DNA of 64,000 nucleotides from Takakia lepidozioides (Eukaryota > Streptophyta > Takakiopsida > Takakiales > Takakiaceae). The DNA is taken from assembly GCA_030704615.1 (NCBI GenBank), contig CM060733.1:57784001-57848000 (forward strand). Reading direction: 5' to 3'. The position numbers were made by a program, and so were the translations under genes. Of this stretch, positions 1 to 13,000 are shown one piece after another. The notes beneath the pieces are model-generated. The model saw only the letters and a list, made by a program, of their open reading frames with translations. It had not been told where the DNA came from and did no database searches. Position 1 is the stretch's first letter; each line of letters starts with the position of its first letter.

Positions 1-3000
1 GGGGAGTTCAGAGATGTGACTCACCCGTACCCTGACCAAGGGCAGCACGGCTTCTGGTCGGCCCACAGTCTTCTCAGCCGCTTTTGCTATTAAGTCATTT
101 ACCTGTCACCACAATTATTTTCTTCGTGGTAGTTATAGGTCTGCCTATTGCAACAATAGCAAAGAATAGTCATGGCATAGAGGTTTGAATGTATACTTTG
201 GTAATTGACATGGCAGATCACATTGCAAAACTCGAGACTTAACTGACACACTAGAGCCTGGTGCTTTGGAGAATTAATGAAATGGGCTACTGAAACACTT
301 ACCACTTTTCCCAAATGCCCAAGAACAGCAGTTTGATCATTAGGGTCCAGATCAGGCTCAACCTTCAGTGAAACCTAAAGAGCACGCCACAGCAGCAATG
401 ACAAGAAGGTTGGAAAATATGGTCAGCTTTTAAAAAATACAAATTGCCAATCTTTCAAACTGTAAATTACACCAAAGCAAAACTATCAAAGAATACTTCA
501 AGTGTCTGCCAATCTGGACTTCCTGTACAGACCGGACACAAAGGGGAGCAACAAAGAAAATGTGGACATCCAGCAGTATTAACACTTGTCCATCTCTGTC
601 TCTGAGAATGCAGATATGTATGACTCACATCAGCAAATTCAAAAGGTCTCACAGATTGTAGTGGGATCTTTGTTGGGCGGTACTGGCTCCCCTGCATCGA
701 CAGGTAAAGGGATCATGAGAGACATTGGATTCAAGTGACATCAAGCTCAATGTAACCCAGAGCCTTTAAATACATGTCTTCAATGCGATGATAGTGGATG
801 GGCCGCCCTTGTCCTTTCATCCTTGTTTAATGCACGGTTCTTTTCTTTGCCCCAGAGACACTGCTACAGAAGCACAAACATCAGTCCATGATTCCTATGG
901 AACAGGACCCCTGTCGTGTCACATATGCATCTAAGGTCTACATAGACATCACTCCACAACAATTTTCCTGATCAGTGCTTGAACTTAGGAATAATCAACC
1001 ATGGAGATGCAGACCTTGATCTCTAGAAGGAGAACATGCTTGGGCTTGGCTTCCCCATCAATGAGTGATGTAGCCACTGAGGAGCCTGGCTGTGTCACAT
1101 GGAAGCCCATTCCGAGCACTTCCTGCATGCTACCGCGATACTCCAACATTTAGAGCGCTGTTTTCCACTCCAATTGTAAGCAAGTTTGGAGATTAGCCTA
1201 GGCCAAAATCACCTGATCGTGAACATGCATAACACACCCAGTTAAGGCACACAGGATTGAATCAAAACAATCTCTTCAACAATGAAGATCCAACGGCTAA
1301 CTCTTCAATTTCATGGCACCCATTGCCTTCCCACCATATGCAAAGACCAAATCTTGGATGCTAGGACCCTGACCAGGTGTGCACTTTTCAACCTAGACTA
1401 ATCAATGAACATGCTTTCAAAAATTAAGACTACGCCTGAGGGAGTAAGCTCCTCACTTACTTGGAAACCAGCATGGACAAATATTTCATCAAATATGAAG
1501 GAAGACCTGCATAAATATTCTCTCCCATCCACAAGTAGTCCCCAATGTTCTCAGGGGGGCTATGTAGCTGAAGCAAAGAATAGTACCTGTGGATCTATAC
1601 GACACTCATGCTCATGGCCCCAGATGACAAAGTCCAGGAATCGTGCCAGAAAGTGCTCATTGATGGCGTTCCTTGGATTTGCCTTAACTCTGACAAAGAC
1701 AGCAATTTTGGGACAGTAGAACCTGATTCAGTGCCAAAAACTAACTCTACATTGATATGCACATCTCTTCTTGAGATCAGCCAAGCTGTTTGAGTCCACA
1801 CACATGTAGCATAAGAACACAGAGATTATGGAGACAGCCTCCACAGGTTCACAAGAATGTGTAGATGTCGGATGAAGAATGTCTGGCAGAAAGATGTCAC
1901 ATACTCTGATTGATGCATGACCCAAGGCCAGTGCAATTGATATCTGTGACCATCCTAAAGACCAGGTTGACATGCACATCCACCCTCTTCTTACTACCAA
2001 CGTCAGCCCCTGACAGAGGTAGGTTCTGTCCCTTTTGTTCCCGCTCAAACTGGGCGCGGGGTCAATGGCCACAAGGCTACGGCAAACAACGTCTTATGAG
2101 TACAATCTTCAGGTAGCGATATGTATCAGGGGAGGAGAACAGAGAGACGAGACACCTGTTTTGATGCAGGACAAAGATGTTGAACCACTCTGAGGCAGGG
2201 CAGCCTTCCTGGCTTTCAGGTCGAATCCATTGCACTCCGTGTGGGGTCTACATGTGACAAGCACTCATGATATTTTATCTTCTTTCTCTCCTTTTATAAA
2301 TCTCAGACCACTATATTTCTTGAACCGAGCTTCTACTTTGAAGTTGTTTACAGCTTCTTTTGGTTTCCAGTTGAACTGTACTGTATTTTGCTAGACATGA
2401 TCAAAGTGTCCACCAAGGTACAAGGGGCACAACCAAAGAAGCTAACGATGTGTGCAGCCACAGGTAAGAATGAAATTCCATGGTTTGGTTTCAGACCTGG
2501 AACATGCGGTTAAGACGCTCATCACGGATGTTCCCAAGGCCATATAAAGCGACTTTAGTTGAGCCCTGGGGATACCCCACAAAACCCACAAGATAGATCA
2601 CTACAGTTGAAATCTCCAGCTGGAGGTGAAATACATTGAAGAAAATTACACATTCCCTCTTTCTACAGTCTTGAGTTACAGGATGAATGTCATGTCCAAC
2701 TGTGGTGGTTTATCGAAAACAGTCTAAAGGCTGTTAGAGGTAGATGTGTCACCCCAACGATATAACCACTTGCAGAGAAAGCCAGAAATTCACTAGTCCA
2801 CTGACCAGAATGAAGCTCACCTTGCGTAAGAGAATTGGATGTAATGTGATTTGCCCCACTCCAGTCCCCCCTAGCACCACCTTCCCAAAATAATTGACCA
2901 GATTGCAGGCAGCCAGAATATCTATTGCTGACAAATTATCCTGAAAATGACAACCAGAATCAATAACAGAATTAAAATAGTCAGGGACATGACTCTGCTG

Positions 3001-4028
3001 GGGCAGAAAACATAGAGTCTAGTCATCTACCTGAAGAAAGGCAAACATGCAATTTAATAACGGCAACATATCATACGCACCACACCAGCTGGATCGTCAT
3101 GGTTTCCATGAATAGTGAAGACAGGCAAACCCACATTGAAGTTGGGGTCCTCATAGTTGACATGTCCAAATCTTCACAAAACACAAATCGGACAAAAGAG
3201 CAAGTTGATAATATACCGATTATCATCAGATTGCGCAATCATCAATATAACACCCTACAAAATCTTCAAGTAAAGTTGACAATCCAACCAGTCTTACTAA
3301 CATCATATGTTTCCGCCCAAACCACCATGACTTCTGGGTTGGTGGTTTTCCCACAGTAATGTGGAGTATTGATGCCACTATCAGTACGCTTTTGCTGCAT
3401 CTCTTTTTAAGAGTGTGCTGCGGAAGATGCCTTGTGAAGGGGTTTGTGATGGACTGCTGCAAACATCATCACAAAGCTGCCAACACAATTATGGAATATC
3501 AAATGATCATCCTGCATGATGTAGCAAAGAGAAAAAGGTAGCAGAGCATACATGTTAGGAAAGTTGATGGTCTGATCACTAACAACTTGAAATTGGACTG
3601 GTCGGTCACTGAGGCAGAATCTTCGTAGAATCTCAATGGTTCTCACCAATGTGGATCTGGAAGGCTTGTTTTCATGGAATAGATCTCCTCCTAAGAGCAG
3701 AAAATCAACCTGTATGCCACAGCCTCCACCATGGTTCACCAAGAAACTTCCGGCCTTGCTCTTTCTCCTGCTCTTCTCTGTCATCTCTCCCTCCCCCTCA
3801 CAGAAATCTCAAATTATGCAGATGACACCCAAAACCTTGTGAAGCAGCCATGGAAAATATACAAACCTCAGCAGAAGTTCCAATAAAGAGAATTGTACAC
3901 ACCTCGCGCTGTGAGGCAATTGAGCAGATCTCATCAAAGGCATTGAATGAATCATGTCCGCGCACTTCATCTTTTTCCATATAACCCAAATGGCAGTCAG
4001 TGGCTACCAGAACCCGGAGTGTATCCAT
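1..4028 (-). CDS. MRE11: MRE11 double-strand-break repair nuclease (N-terminal part; continues off left edge)
   Basis: Mn-dependent nuclease subunit of the MRE11-RAD50-NBS1 complex, acting in the nucleus in break repair and telomere maintenance. Eleven exons can be read: 3903-4028, 3552-3709, 3081-3171, 2821-2940, 2497-2565, 2156-2247, 1587-1689, 1015-1122, 629-691, 303-374 and 25-102. They join in frame as 360 codons. Phosphoesterase motifs are in order: VATDCHLGY (residues 8-16), [28 protein letters not shown]-type (here FVLHQNR) and IWGHEHEC, so all metal-ligand D/H/N residues appear intact. Donors and acceptors are GT/AG. The start ATG at 4028 precedes [14 protein letters not shown], close to the family start. 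The capping domain begins near YRPTKIPL. The C-terminal half lies outside the window. Intron 1690-2155 carries a LINE 3' fragment. I am very sure of the family; individual exon ends could be off by a few bases. Confidence 0.93.
2001..2104 (+). mobile_element. LINE family A 3'-end fragment in an MRE11 intron
   Basis: About 100 bp matching the 3' end of the family A LINE seen more fully at 46731-47386, in inverted orientation. Shared landmarks are GGGCGCGGGGTCAATGGCC and GGCTACGGCAAACAACGTC. It lies antisense to MRE11 within the intron 1690-2155. It keeps the last codons of the LINE reading frame only, so it is a dead 5'-truncated copy. Confidence 0.7.
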
Positions 4029-5977
4029 ATCTGCCGACCTGCACAGAAATCAGCATCCACACATCATGTTCTCAGAAATCATGGTTCCCAGGTTCCATTG
4101 TCAAGAGTCAACTTGTCTTCATTCTTCCTCAAACCGTCAGCAACAAGCTCTCCAAGTGGCTTTGGAGCTTGTTGGGCTTGTTGGGCTGACAACCTTGCTA
4201 CTAAATCTTGGAATGAATGGGGCCTCCAAAGAAGATAACCGACAGGGTCCAGCGTTTAAAAGGGAGGATCTACTCATTAAACATACTAAGGGAAGAAAGG
4301 GTCCACCCTGCAAATATAGCCCACGCGACTAATGACTGAAATCTTCCACCTCTCAAGATGCAAAACTCGAGGTTTAGGCACATTTTTCGGGTGTCATGAA
4401 GTTTCCTCAAGTGTATCTTTAACGAGTGTTCTGGACTGCGGTAATCATCTTTTGAAATCCAGGGCACTCAATCTCCCCAAATTACTTAGCACATTGATAC
4501 GCTGCACCAATTACGACATCAAATGCAATATGCATGCACGCTGTCATGAGCTGTAAATAGGCGGCTTGTGACGCATCTACGAGAGCCATCCTCCGTGCAA
4601 TGGTACTTCGCACTGGAGGCCCTTCCCGGTTGTAAATAAGGGATAGTCAACCGAGTGTATGAACATAGAAAATGCATATAATCTTTCAATCAGAAACACT
4701 GGAAATCTCATCTGCGTGCAGAGATGGGTTGGTGAGATAACAGGGACAGCAAGAGATACACACAAAAGTGTAAAAGAGAGAAACACCCACATAAGGGTAT
4801 GCCGCCAAGGAAACACGAATTGCTGCAACAAGGTTCACTTGTAGATTATTTGCTGGAATTCTTCCTGTTGAAAGTGGCTCGGGTTGAGTCTGCCCCACCT
4901 CCCTCTCTGTAGCTCTTTTCGCAACTCAACAGCGGAAAAACACAAATGGCATGGCGAAATTCCTTCTCTCTCTCTGTCCACTCTAGAAATAGCAGTCCGC
5001 ACCCTTTTCAAAAGAGTGAGAGAAGGTTTTCGGATTGTGAATTTCGAGAAGGGTACGAATTCAAGGTGATCCCACGAGACTATGTCTGAAACGTGTTTCC
5101 TTCAGTACGTTCTGTTGCTGCGGCTGATTGGGTTCATCACGTTGGCAATGAGCGTGAACTCAGTCATGGATTCCCATGCAAAGATAAAAGTTTCTTTGAA
5201 ATCCGCAGTCATCTTCCCGCATTCAAACATCCCTGCAGGCAACTACTACCGACAGGTGTTTTCATAAAGTAGATCTACGGAGAAGGACGTGGTCACCCCA
5301 TCTGACCCTATCATCGTCAAGAGGGACCCAGGCTCGTGATGCTGTCCGTGAAAGAATTCGCACCCCCTTTCGAGCCCACAACATACGACACCAGAGACAC
5401 TGTTGAGCGGGCCCTGTCAGCATCGTTCATCCAGTAGCGTCCTTCCATCCCTGTGAGAGGAGATAGAGTTCCGAGAGATGGAGGGGCGGACATGGAAATG
5501 ACTGTTTCTTATGAAGGATCCGGGGGACAGCAGTGTTACGCTTTGGCCGTCTAACTACGTTTCTTCGAGGCTCAACAATGCGTCGCAATGCTTAGAGGTG
5601 AGTGTTCACCCCAGGGATTTTTTGAAATGGCATTACGGGGTGAGGAGAGTTCAATCCTAGTGGAAAGTATTCAGACTGGAGTCGTCCTCGAATGGATCAC
5701 TGCAAAGAACCTTGAGATCCGGAAATGACAGAAAACGGACGTTTTCAGCTGCAGCTCTCGCCTGTAAGAACAAACATTAGGGGTAGGCCGGTAGACTGAT
5801 TGCACAGTTTGTCTCAAGGATACATCTCTATGTCCCAAGCCTAAGCCCTAGCCTTAAACCCCGAGCTGTAGCACATGGATCTTTTGCACTTCTACATTTT
5901 GAGGGGATCAGGTTGATATCATTTTTGATGACGTACTTGGATTGGGGTTGCATTTCATCTATTTCCACTTGTAATGG

Positions 5978-6018
<41 letters not shown>

Positions 6019-6319
6019 TGAGTGTGTGTGTATTACGCTCAACAGCTGGTTTTAGGGATTAGTTTATATACCGTAGCGCTTACAGGACCAGCTACGAAGT
6101 TTATAAGTCGAGCTATGTTTTCCAAACGGTAGCACGTTATGGAGCCAAGACACACAATTTGCAGCTGACTGAAGGACAATGATCTTGCTATTCGTTTTTT
6201 GGCTGTAACTCTCATAATATTCAGGAATGGATGTGCGATGGGTCACTTCTTCTTTGTGAATGTGTAGTCACGAACAGAGCTGAGATGGGCTTACTTTGGT
6301 GCAGTGTATATAATTAACC
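4029..6319. other. Intergenic region between divergent MRE11 and PPR genes
   Basis: About 2.3 kb separating the two divergently transcribed start codons. No ORF here has a recognisable domain. The longest open stretches are about 60-110 codons and look like chance. It should contain both promoters. A CT/CA microsatellite lies at 5979-6019. I could not single out a convincing TATA element at a sensible distance; the TATA-like string at 6305-6313 is only about 10 bp from the PPR ATG. Confidence 0.5.
5979..6019. repeat. (CT)n(CA)n compound microsatellite
   Basis: A run of CT dinucleotides passes directly into a run of CA dinucleotides, followed a few bases later by a short GT run. It lies about 300 bp upstream of the PPR start codon. 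ORFs read across it, such as the CVCVCERERE type, are artefacts of the repeat. Confidence 0.95.
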
Positions 6320-9164
6320 ATGCTCCGGAGAGGGCCCCTTTTTGATGCTGGGGCCACATCAGGGGGGCATATGGCCAGGCTACTTCATGCTTCTGAAGAT
6401 TTAATCAAGTCATTGGTCGTCCTGAGGAGAAATGGGACCCATGACTTTGTTCCTGTTTTGAAGTGCCAGGCGATTGTTAGAAGTTCGCAAACCCAAAAAT
6501 TTGCTTCGAACCAGGCACATATCCTGCTTTCAGAGCTAACAGAGACTAGCTCCTTTGTTGAAAAGAGAGAGAGGTCATGCAACGAGCCCCCTCACAACAT
6601 GTCTTCCATTGGAGAATCCCACTGTCTCTTTGCAATAGGAGATTTACAACCACAGAATGGTTGTATGACTCCCTCGCCCAGGGCGTGTGCTAGCCCTTGC
6701 GACCACAGGCCTATCTCATTGCTACCCTCTGTTCGTGCTGTAGCTTCATCAGGTCATGTCTTCTCACTGAACAGGAGGCTTTTGGCACCCACCCATGCTC
6801 GGATATTGGAGAGGATGTTGCATACAAGCAGGACAAGGGCATATACTTCAATGATTGACATGGAAGGTGACAGCTGTGTGAGTGAACCCGTAGAAATGGC
6901 TCGTGAAGATCGCAGCTCTGATGAAAAAGCTGATAGGATTCTTGAACTGTTAAAGGAATGGGGTCCAAATACCCCGGAGGCTTTGGAGAAGTTGGGGCTG
7001 CAGCTGGATCCTTTCATAATGTGCCGGGTGCTGAAGAAAAGAGTTAAGGCAGAGGCTGCTTGGGAGTTCTTCAAGTGGGCAAAACATCAGGAAAACTATG
7101 ATCACAATGTGTACACATACACTGCTATGATTAATCTGTTGGGGAAGGGTAAAATGTACTCAGAGATTGAGACAGTCGTGGCAGAAATGGCGGAGGTGGG
7201 CTGCGCAATGACCGTTGTAACTTATACAGCTCTTATGCATTGGTATCATCACGCCAAGAATCTGGAGGCAGTCCGACAAGTTTGGCAGAACATGCAGCAG
7301 CAAGGTATCAAACCCAATGTGGTTACATACACCACTTTCATCAATGCCCTTGTCAAGGGAGGATGCCACCGTGCAGCTATGGACATATATAAGCAAATGC
7401 AAGAGTCTGGCTGCCCGCCAAACATCTTTACATACACAGTTTTGATATATAGCCTTGTGCAAGCCGGGAAACTGGACGCCGCCACTGACATCTTCGAGAC
7501 ATTGGGGGAGCTTCGGTGCCGACCCAGTTGCATCACATATTCCTTGCTCATTGGAGCTCATGCCAAAGCAGGCAATGCAGACAAGTCCCTTTCCATCTAC
7601 AAGATAATGAGGGATACTCGCCTGAAATCCTCGTATGAGATGCGTAACTCAGTGGCTAGAGCTTTGCGTGCAGCTGGCAGGGAGTCTGAAGCTGAGAAGG
7701 TTCTTTCAGATAGAGATTCTGCTGTGGTTGCAGGATTAGAATTGACCAGTACTTCAACTAACAATGGTGGAAGCAAGAGTTTGAACACCGGCGGGCAACT
7801 CAGGGAGCATGTCACAACAAATAAAACGGCAACTGGAGATTCCATGATTAGTCCAGAAGATTTGAATAAATCTGTTCCTCTGCCGAAGCCAGAGAAGCTT
7901 GCAGAAATGCTGCAAGCTGGTGGACCAGACATGGACAATGTTCTTGAACTCGTGAAGTTAAGACTCAAAGCTCCCTATGTCATGAATGTTTTGAAACAAC
8001 TGAGGAAGGAGCCGGATGTGGCATGGAAATTCTATAAGTGGGCAAAAGCTCAGGAAGGATACAACCACACCCAGTACACATACACCAAAATGTTGGACAT
8101 TCTTGGACAGGCTGCGAAGCGAGGGAACCCTGAGTTGATGGGTGAGATGCTTGCTGAAGTGGAGCAAGAGGATAATGCTAATACAGTCACCTACAATGCC
8201 ATCATAAGGTGGTACAGCAGTACCAATTCTACTGCGGCAGCTCTCCAGGTTGGGTTGCTAATGAAGCTCTCCTGTATGTGTGTTTAGCAATTAAGGTTTT
8301 TGAGTAGCATATGATTGTGCTAATGTGAACTCCCTAATCACCTCTCTCTCCCTCTCCCTATCCCTCTCCCTCTAGAGTCCAAACAGAAGAGCCAAAGTAA
8401 GGGGGATGGGTGTTGACACAATGCATATAGCCCTCTTCCTGGAGACAAATATGACACTTGTTTATGAGTCCACCTTTGTCTTTGTCCCTCTTGCTCCTGG
8501 ATACTTCTTCTCCCTGTGGTCCTGATGTGTTTTGAGTCTTTCTGGAAGTTTAGGGCTCCGCATTGACATTTTTAAATGGGTACCCCAGGTATTCGGTCAA
8601 ATGAAAGAACGGGCTGGTTGTGAGCCAAATGAAGTTACATATACAATGCTCGTTGACTTGCTATCAAGAACCCGGAAACTTGACCAGGCAATGGCGATGT
8701 ACGGGCAAATGCAGCTCGCCAACTGTACACCCTCCGTGCAGACATTCACTGTGCTGATTCACAGCCTAGCAAAATCTGGGAAAGTCAAAGAGGCACAAAC
8801 TCAATTTGATGAAATGCCTTCAATGGGGTGCCCGCCGAATGTTGTGCATTACACAGCCCTGATGCAAGCATATGCCAAGCGAGGGGACATCGACAATACA
8901 TTGAAGCTTTATGAAAGCATGAGAGGGGCAGGTATCAAACCAACACGGATCACTCTCAAAGTGGTGGCCAAAGGGCTTCGTGGTGCAGGAAGGTCTGACG
9001 AGGCTGATAATCTTTCACTGTACATGCCCTATTTGCAAGACTCTATGTTAAAGGAGGAAGACCCCACGGGGATTGCCAGGGCGCAGAAGGCCGTGGGCGA
9101 TATAATTTCCAGGAATCTTCCTGAAATTGACAGTATGCAAGCTCTGGTTCATACTCCAACTTAG
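6320..9164 (+). CDS. P-class pentatricopeptide repeat protein with internally duplicated module
   Basis: Predicted organellar RNA-binding protein of 834 aa. Exon 1 is 6320-8248 (643 codons) and exon 2 is 8589-9164. The phase-0 intron has donor CAG/GTTGGG and acceptor CCAG/GTATTC and contains a CT-rich tract. PPR motifs of the VTYTxLI...G...A...M type are evident at about residues 266-430 and again from about 585 to 800. No E, DYW or SMR domain is visible, so it is P-class. The region 207-460 and the region about 525-800 have the same order: an AWEFFKWAKHQE-like block (AWKFYKWAKAQE in the second), then YTYT, then successive PPRs. They are joined by a Ser/Thr/Gly-rich linker (461-520). The first 180 residues are basic and Ser-rich and may hold a mitochondrial or plastid transit peptide. 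Target RNA unknown. An alternative start is Met18. Confidence 0.88.
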
Positions 9165-10040
9165 GCTTGGAAATATTAGGCTCTTTCTTTGCAGGCTTGG
9201 CAGCTGCACTCCAATCAAGACAACTATGGTAGCAAAGTTTGTTGATGGTTATTTTCTGAACTTCAATAGCTACCATCGAGCAAATCAAATTCTAGATCTT
9301 CTTTGCCAGAGGAGAGGAGAGAAAAATCCCAGTGGCTGTTTGCAAGGGATTGAAAGTTTTGAGAGAGAATTCCTGTCACGGTGTATGAAATTCAACCACA
9401 AAGTCACTTCTGCCTCAGCTGTTCACCATTGTAACCGTTCTGATCATGTCAGGGTGGGCTTTGGTGGCTTCCACTGATGCATCTGATCCACCACATAAAA
9501 CACCACAGTTACATGAATCTGAAGTTGTACGGTGAGTCCTACAGGCAAGCAACCAAGCCTGACAATTCAGCAGTTTTAAGTACCTCGTGACAAAGTCACT
9601 CGGTTAGCATGTCGCTATGAGCTCTGATGTCCATGAGTAGCCTACAGCAGCCCGTTGACGAGGTGTTCGACTCAAGCTACTCGAATGTCCTTCCTGGATA
9701 CCTCTGCACCAACAAACCTTAAGTCAAGAAGTTTCATTTGTCAAGCGCTCGTGTCGGTCTTGTTCGTTTTCTCAAATCGGTGAAGGATCGTCGATTTTCT
9801 CCAACGTTTCCGTCCATCAGAAAGACAGAGTGCTCTTCCCCTCTCTCTCACTTCTTTGTTTCAAGTTGCAAACCGCATTTGCGTTCTCCTCACTGCTTCC
9901 AAGCCGAGGCATTACGCCGGAAACCATTCTCAAAGTTCTATAACCCATTGTTGTGTCATTCATGTGATATATAGGCAGGGCTGGTGAAGGAAGTTTGTAA
10001 AGGGTGTAATCATAGGGTTCCAGACGCTCAAAAATCTTCA
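9165..10040. other. Intergenic spacer between PPR gene and COQ3
   Basis: About 880 bp with no recognisable coding content. It should hold the PPR 3' UTR and the COQ3 promoter. An in-frame upstream ATG for COQ3 occurs at 9984. Confidence 0.5.
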
Positions 10041-13000
10041 ATGGGTTATGGATTTCTACAAAAGTTTGCTTCGAACGTTGCCAGGCATATCACCACTCAA
10101 CGAATCTCGATTGTTGGGCGATTGAATTGCACCGGGGGGAATCTTGTAAGGGCAACGTTCAACGCAGATGCTAGTGTGATCCACACAGATGTTGCTGAAA
10201 TTAAACCTGTTACTGGTTCAAATTCTGCTGCACAGGCAATTATTGTGGAGATTCAACCTGAAACTGTTTCTTCTTCCCAAAACAATGCAAAAGAGAAAGG
10301 GCAACAAGCAGGGGTGGCAGGTAAGTTAGCACAAGCAATGCCCATTCCAACAGAGGTGTCTATTGCAGACAAGAATGAAGAGGCACAGAGAGAGACAGGG
10401 TTTAGAGTTTCATCATCTGCAGCAGCATCACAGATCGACGGGAAGAGTTCGGTGGATTCAAGAGAAACAGCCAAATTTGCCGCAATTGCTGCCACATGGT
10501 AATCTATTCCTACCCCGATTCTCTCCTGCATCTTGGCTGGCAACCTGTACGATCAGTGGATACTCCAGGCATCATGGGTGACAAGCATAGAAGACTGGGC
10601 CACTTTGTGATGGCAGGCCTGTAAATTGAGCGGCTTGGATCAATTGACAAATCCAGCTAAAAGTAGACCTTGTGAGACAGCCACTGAGTTTTATCACTTG
10701 TTTCTTCAATTTCGACCACTTCTAGGGAGTCTTAGTCACTGTCATTCAAGTGCCCGATTCCCAGGTGCTGCTTCTTGGCTTGTAGATGTTCAATCTACGT
10801 TCTGTAGTTTATCCCCAGCAAGATCCAAGCTGTTTTCAATTTGGTAGTAAGAAGAGTATTCAAGTTGAAAATTGTTGACGGGTTAATGGTGTCAACGACT
10901 AACAACTGTCACACTTAGATGTTTGGATTCAGAACCTCTTGACATAATGCCATGGGGTTTCGGCTGGACTTTGCAGGTGGGATCATAATGGGCCTTACAA
11001 GCCATTGCATACAATGAATCCGACTAGAGTTGCATTCGTCCGCTCAGCACTCTGTCGGCACTTGAGGTTTGAAAACTTGGCAGATATGTTCCTGTTGTCT
11101 TCATTTTGTTCTCTCATGTTCTCACATTCCAATCAATAAGACATTTGTGTTTCAAGTCCAGTTAGAGTACAGTTTACTGTCGCAAAGGGGCTGTAATGCT
11201 TGGGAAGGAGATAGCACTTTCAGATTGAAATGGTCACCAACCAGGCGGCGTAACATTCTGTGCAGGCAGTCTTCTGCATGTATGTAGCAGCACAGTGTGA
11301 CTTTTTTGTTGTCATTCTATCTCTCTATCCCTATTCTTAGCAGAGTACTTATAGCTTAGTATCCCAATGGCTAGATGGTGGTATTGGTCAGCACACGTCT
11401 TGCAGATAATACAGACAGTGCATTACTTCTTAGTAGTGTTACATGCTTTTCTCATCTGGCCTTCAATACTTGCTGGTTATGAATCACCATATGGTATGCA
11501 GGAAGGATGCTAACAATGCACGGCCATTGGAGGGGCTTGAAATTGTCGATGTGGGTTGTGGAGGTGGACTTGTCTGTGAAGTAAGTTATTTAATTTTGGT
11601 CTCCTTGAAGACAAAGCTTATGAGATTGGATGGAAGAAATGGCTATAGGGGGATATGTCGAGAGAAGTGCCTAATGTGGGTAAGCTGCCAATTATTCCTG
11701 GAGAATGTACTCATAAGACATTGTTTGTCATAGCCTTGTGCCATAGACCCCGCGCCCAGTTTGGGCGGAACAACAGGGAACAGATTTTTGTGAGGGGCTC
11801 ACAGACTTACCTTGATATAAACAATTTGTTCAGGCTTTCCAGATTTTCTCTAGAAATCTCTTCATGCAAGCATCAATCCGCTGTGTGTGATCAGCCCAGC
11901 AGCTAGACCCCAACAGGGCCAGGGCTTGAGGCTCATCAGCATCGAGATTTTGAAAGTTGGTGAACAGAGGTGTAGGGACTATGTCCTTGATGGTCTTGAA
12001 GAGGGTTGCTCTCTGATGAGAAAGGAGAGAAAGAAAGAAAGATGGAAGTTTATAATGTGTGCAGGAGATCCAAAGGACTCAGAGGACATAGAATAAACAG
12101 AACCATAGAACTTCTTGGGCGCTGTGACCATACAGCATCAAACCAAATAACCACTAAAATGTGGCCTGAAAGACAGAGAGATGTGCCGTTGCACTTTACC
12201 AATTCTCCCAATCTAAATCAGAATTCACCCAATTAGGCAGGTTTGTAGATCCTCGAGCTTAAAATTAAGTTCTGATTTGCCTGGATTCTTGTGATGTTCA
12301 GCCTCTGGCAAGAATGGGAGGACGAGTGACAGGTATCGATGCCGTGGAGGAGAACATTGGTGTGGCCTCTGTGCATGCGGTCTCTCTCTTCACCTTGCTC
12401 TATTACGAACTCTCTGGTCTCAGACACCTTGGTGGGCTCAAACCCTACAACTGGCTCGGGGAGGGTTAGTAGAGACTGCTCGTTACGTGTGGTATCCCCA
12501 ACGTTTGCAGGGAATGGTCAATGAGGATATCTTTTTGAGGATACTTGTGTGACTTCCGTTGGAACCAAGTAAATATAGAGTTTAGTCATTCGGATGCTTT
12601 CAATTGGAGCCCGAGCAACTTTGCTCAACTCACTTCAGTGGTCCTTGAGTACAGATTTGACATGTTGAAGATGGGGCTTGATGGACTTGGGCTCAGGCAA
12701 GGGACCCAGCCACTGCATCCATCAAGTATTTGTGTACCACAGCTGGTATGTCTTTCTAGCTTGTTGCTGTATCATAATGTAATCATCCATAATAAGTGTT
12801 TTTAATTATGTGGACACTTCTTTCAGGATCACATTACATTTGTGTCTGCAACCAGTCCCATTGAAGCTCGATTTCAGAAATTGGACATCGTTGTTCTTTG
12901 GGAGAGCTAACACAACTTGATGCCAAGAGTATCACTCATCAGTAGGGGTTATTTCCTCTGCCTCAAATACTGCAGGTCTATAAACCTGTGTATAATCGTA

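Noticed and set aside
4584..5040. Small plus-strand ORFs with YxxQR/VREGF segments upstream of MRE11
   Set aside because: No conserved motif or continuing frame; no exon chain could be built.
5082..5267. 61-codon plus-strand ORF with a hydrophobic N terminus
   Set aside because: Short, no homologue recognised, and random ORFs of this size are common here.
7160..7561. 133-codon minus-strand ORF opposite the PPR exon
   Set aside because: Shadow of the PPR coding frame; no independent motif.
9984..10040. Upstream in-frame ATG as COQ3 start
   Set aside because: The added 19 residues (KEVCKGCNHR...) look unlike a mitochondrial presequence, whereas ATG 10041 begins one; kept only as an alternative.
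12826..12909. Possible COQ3 exon reading DHITFVSATSPIE
   Set aside because: It has a good acceptor but its peptide does not match the family, while exons 12697-12745 and 13090-13139 supply the expected block in phase without it.
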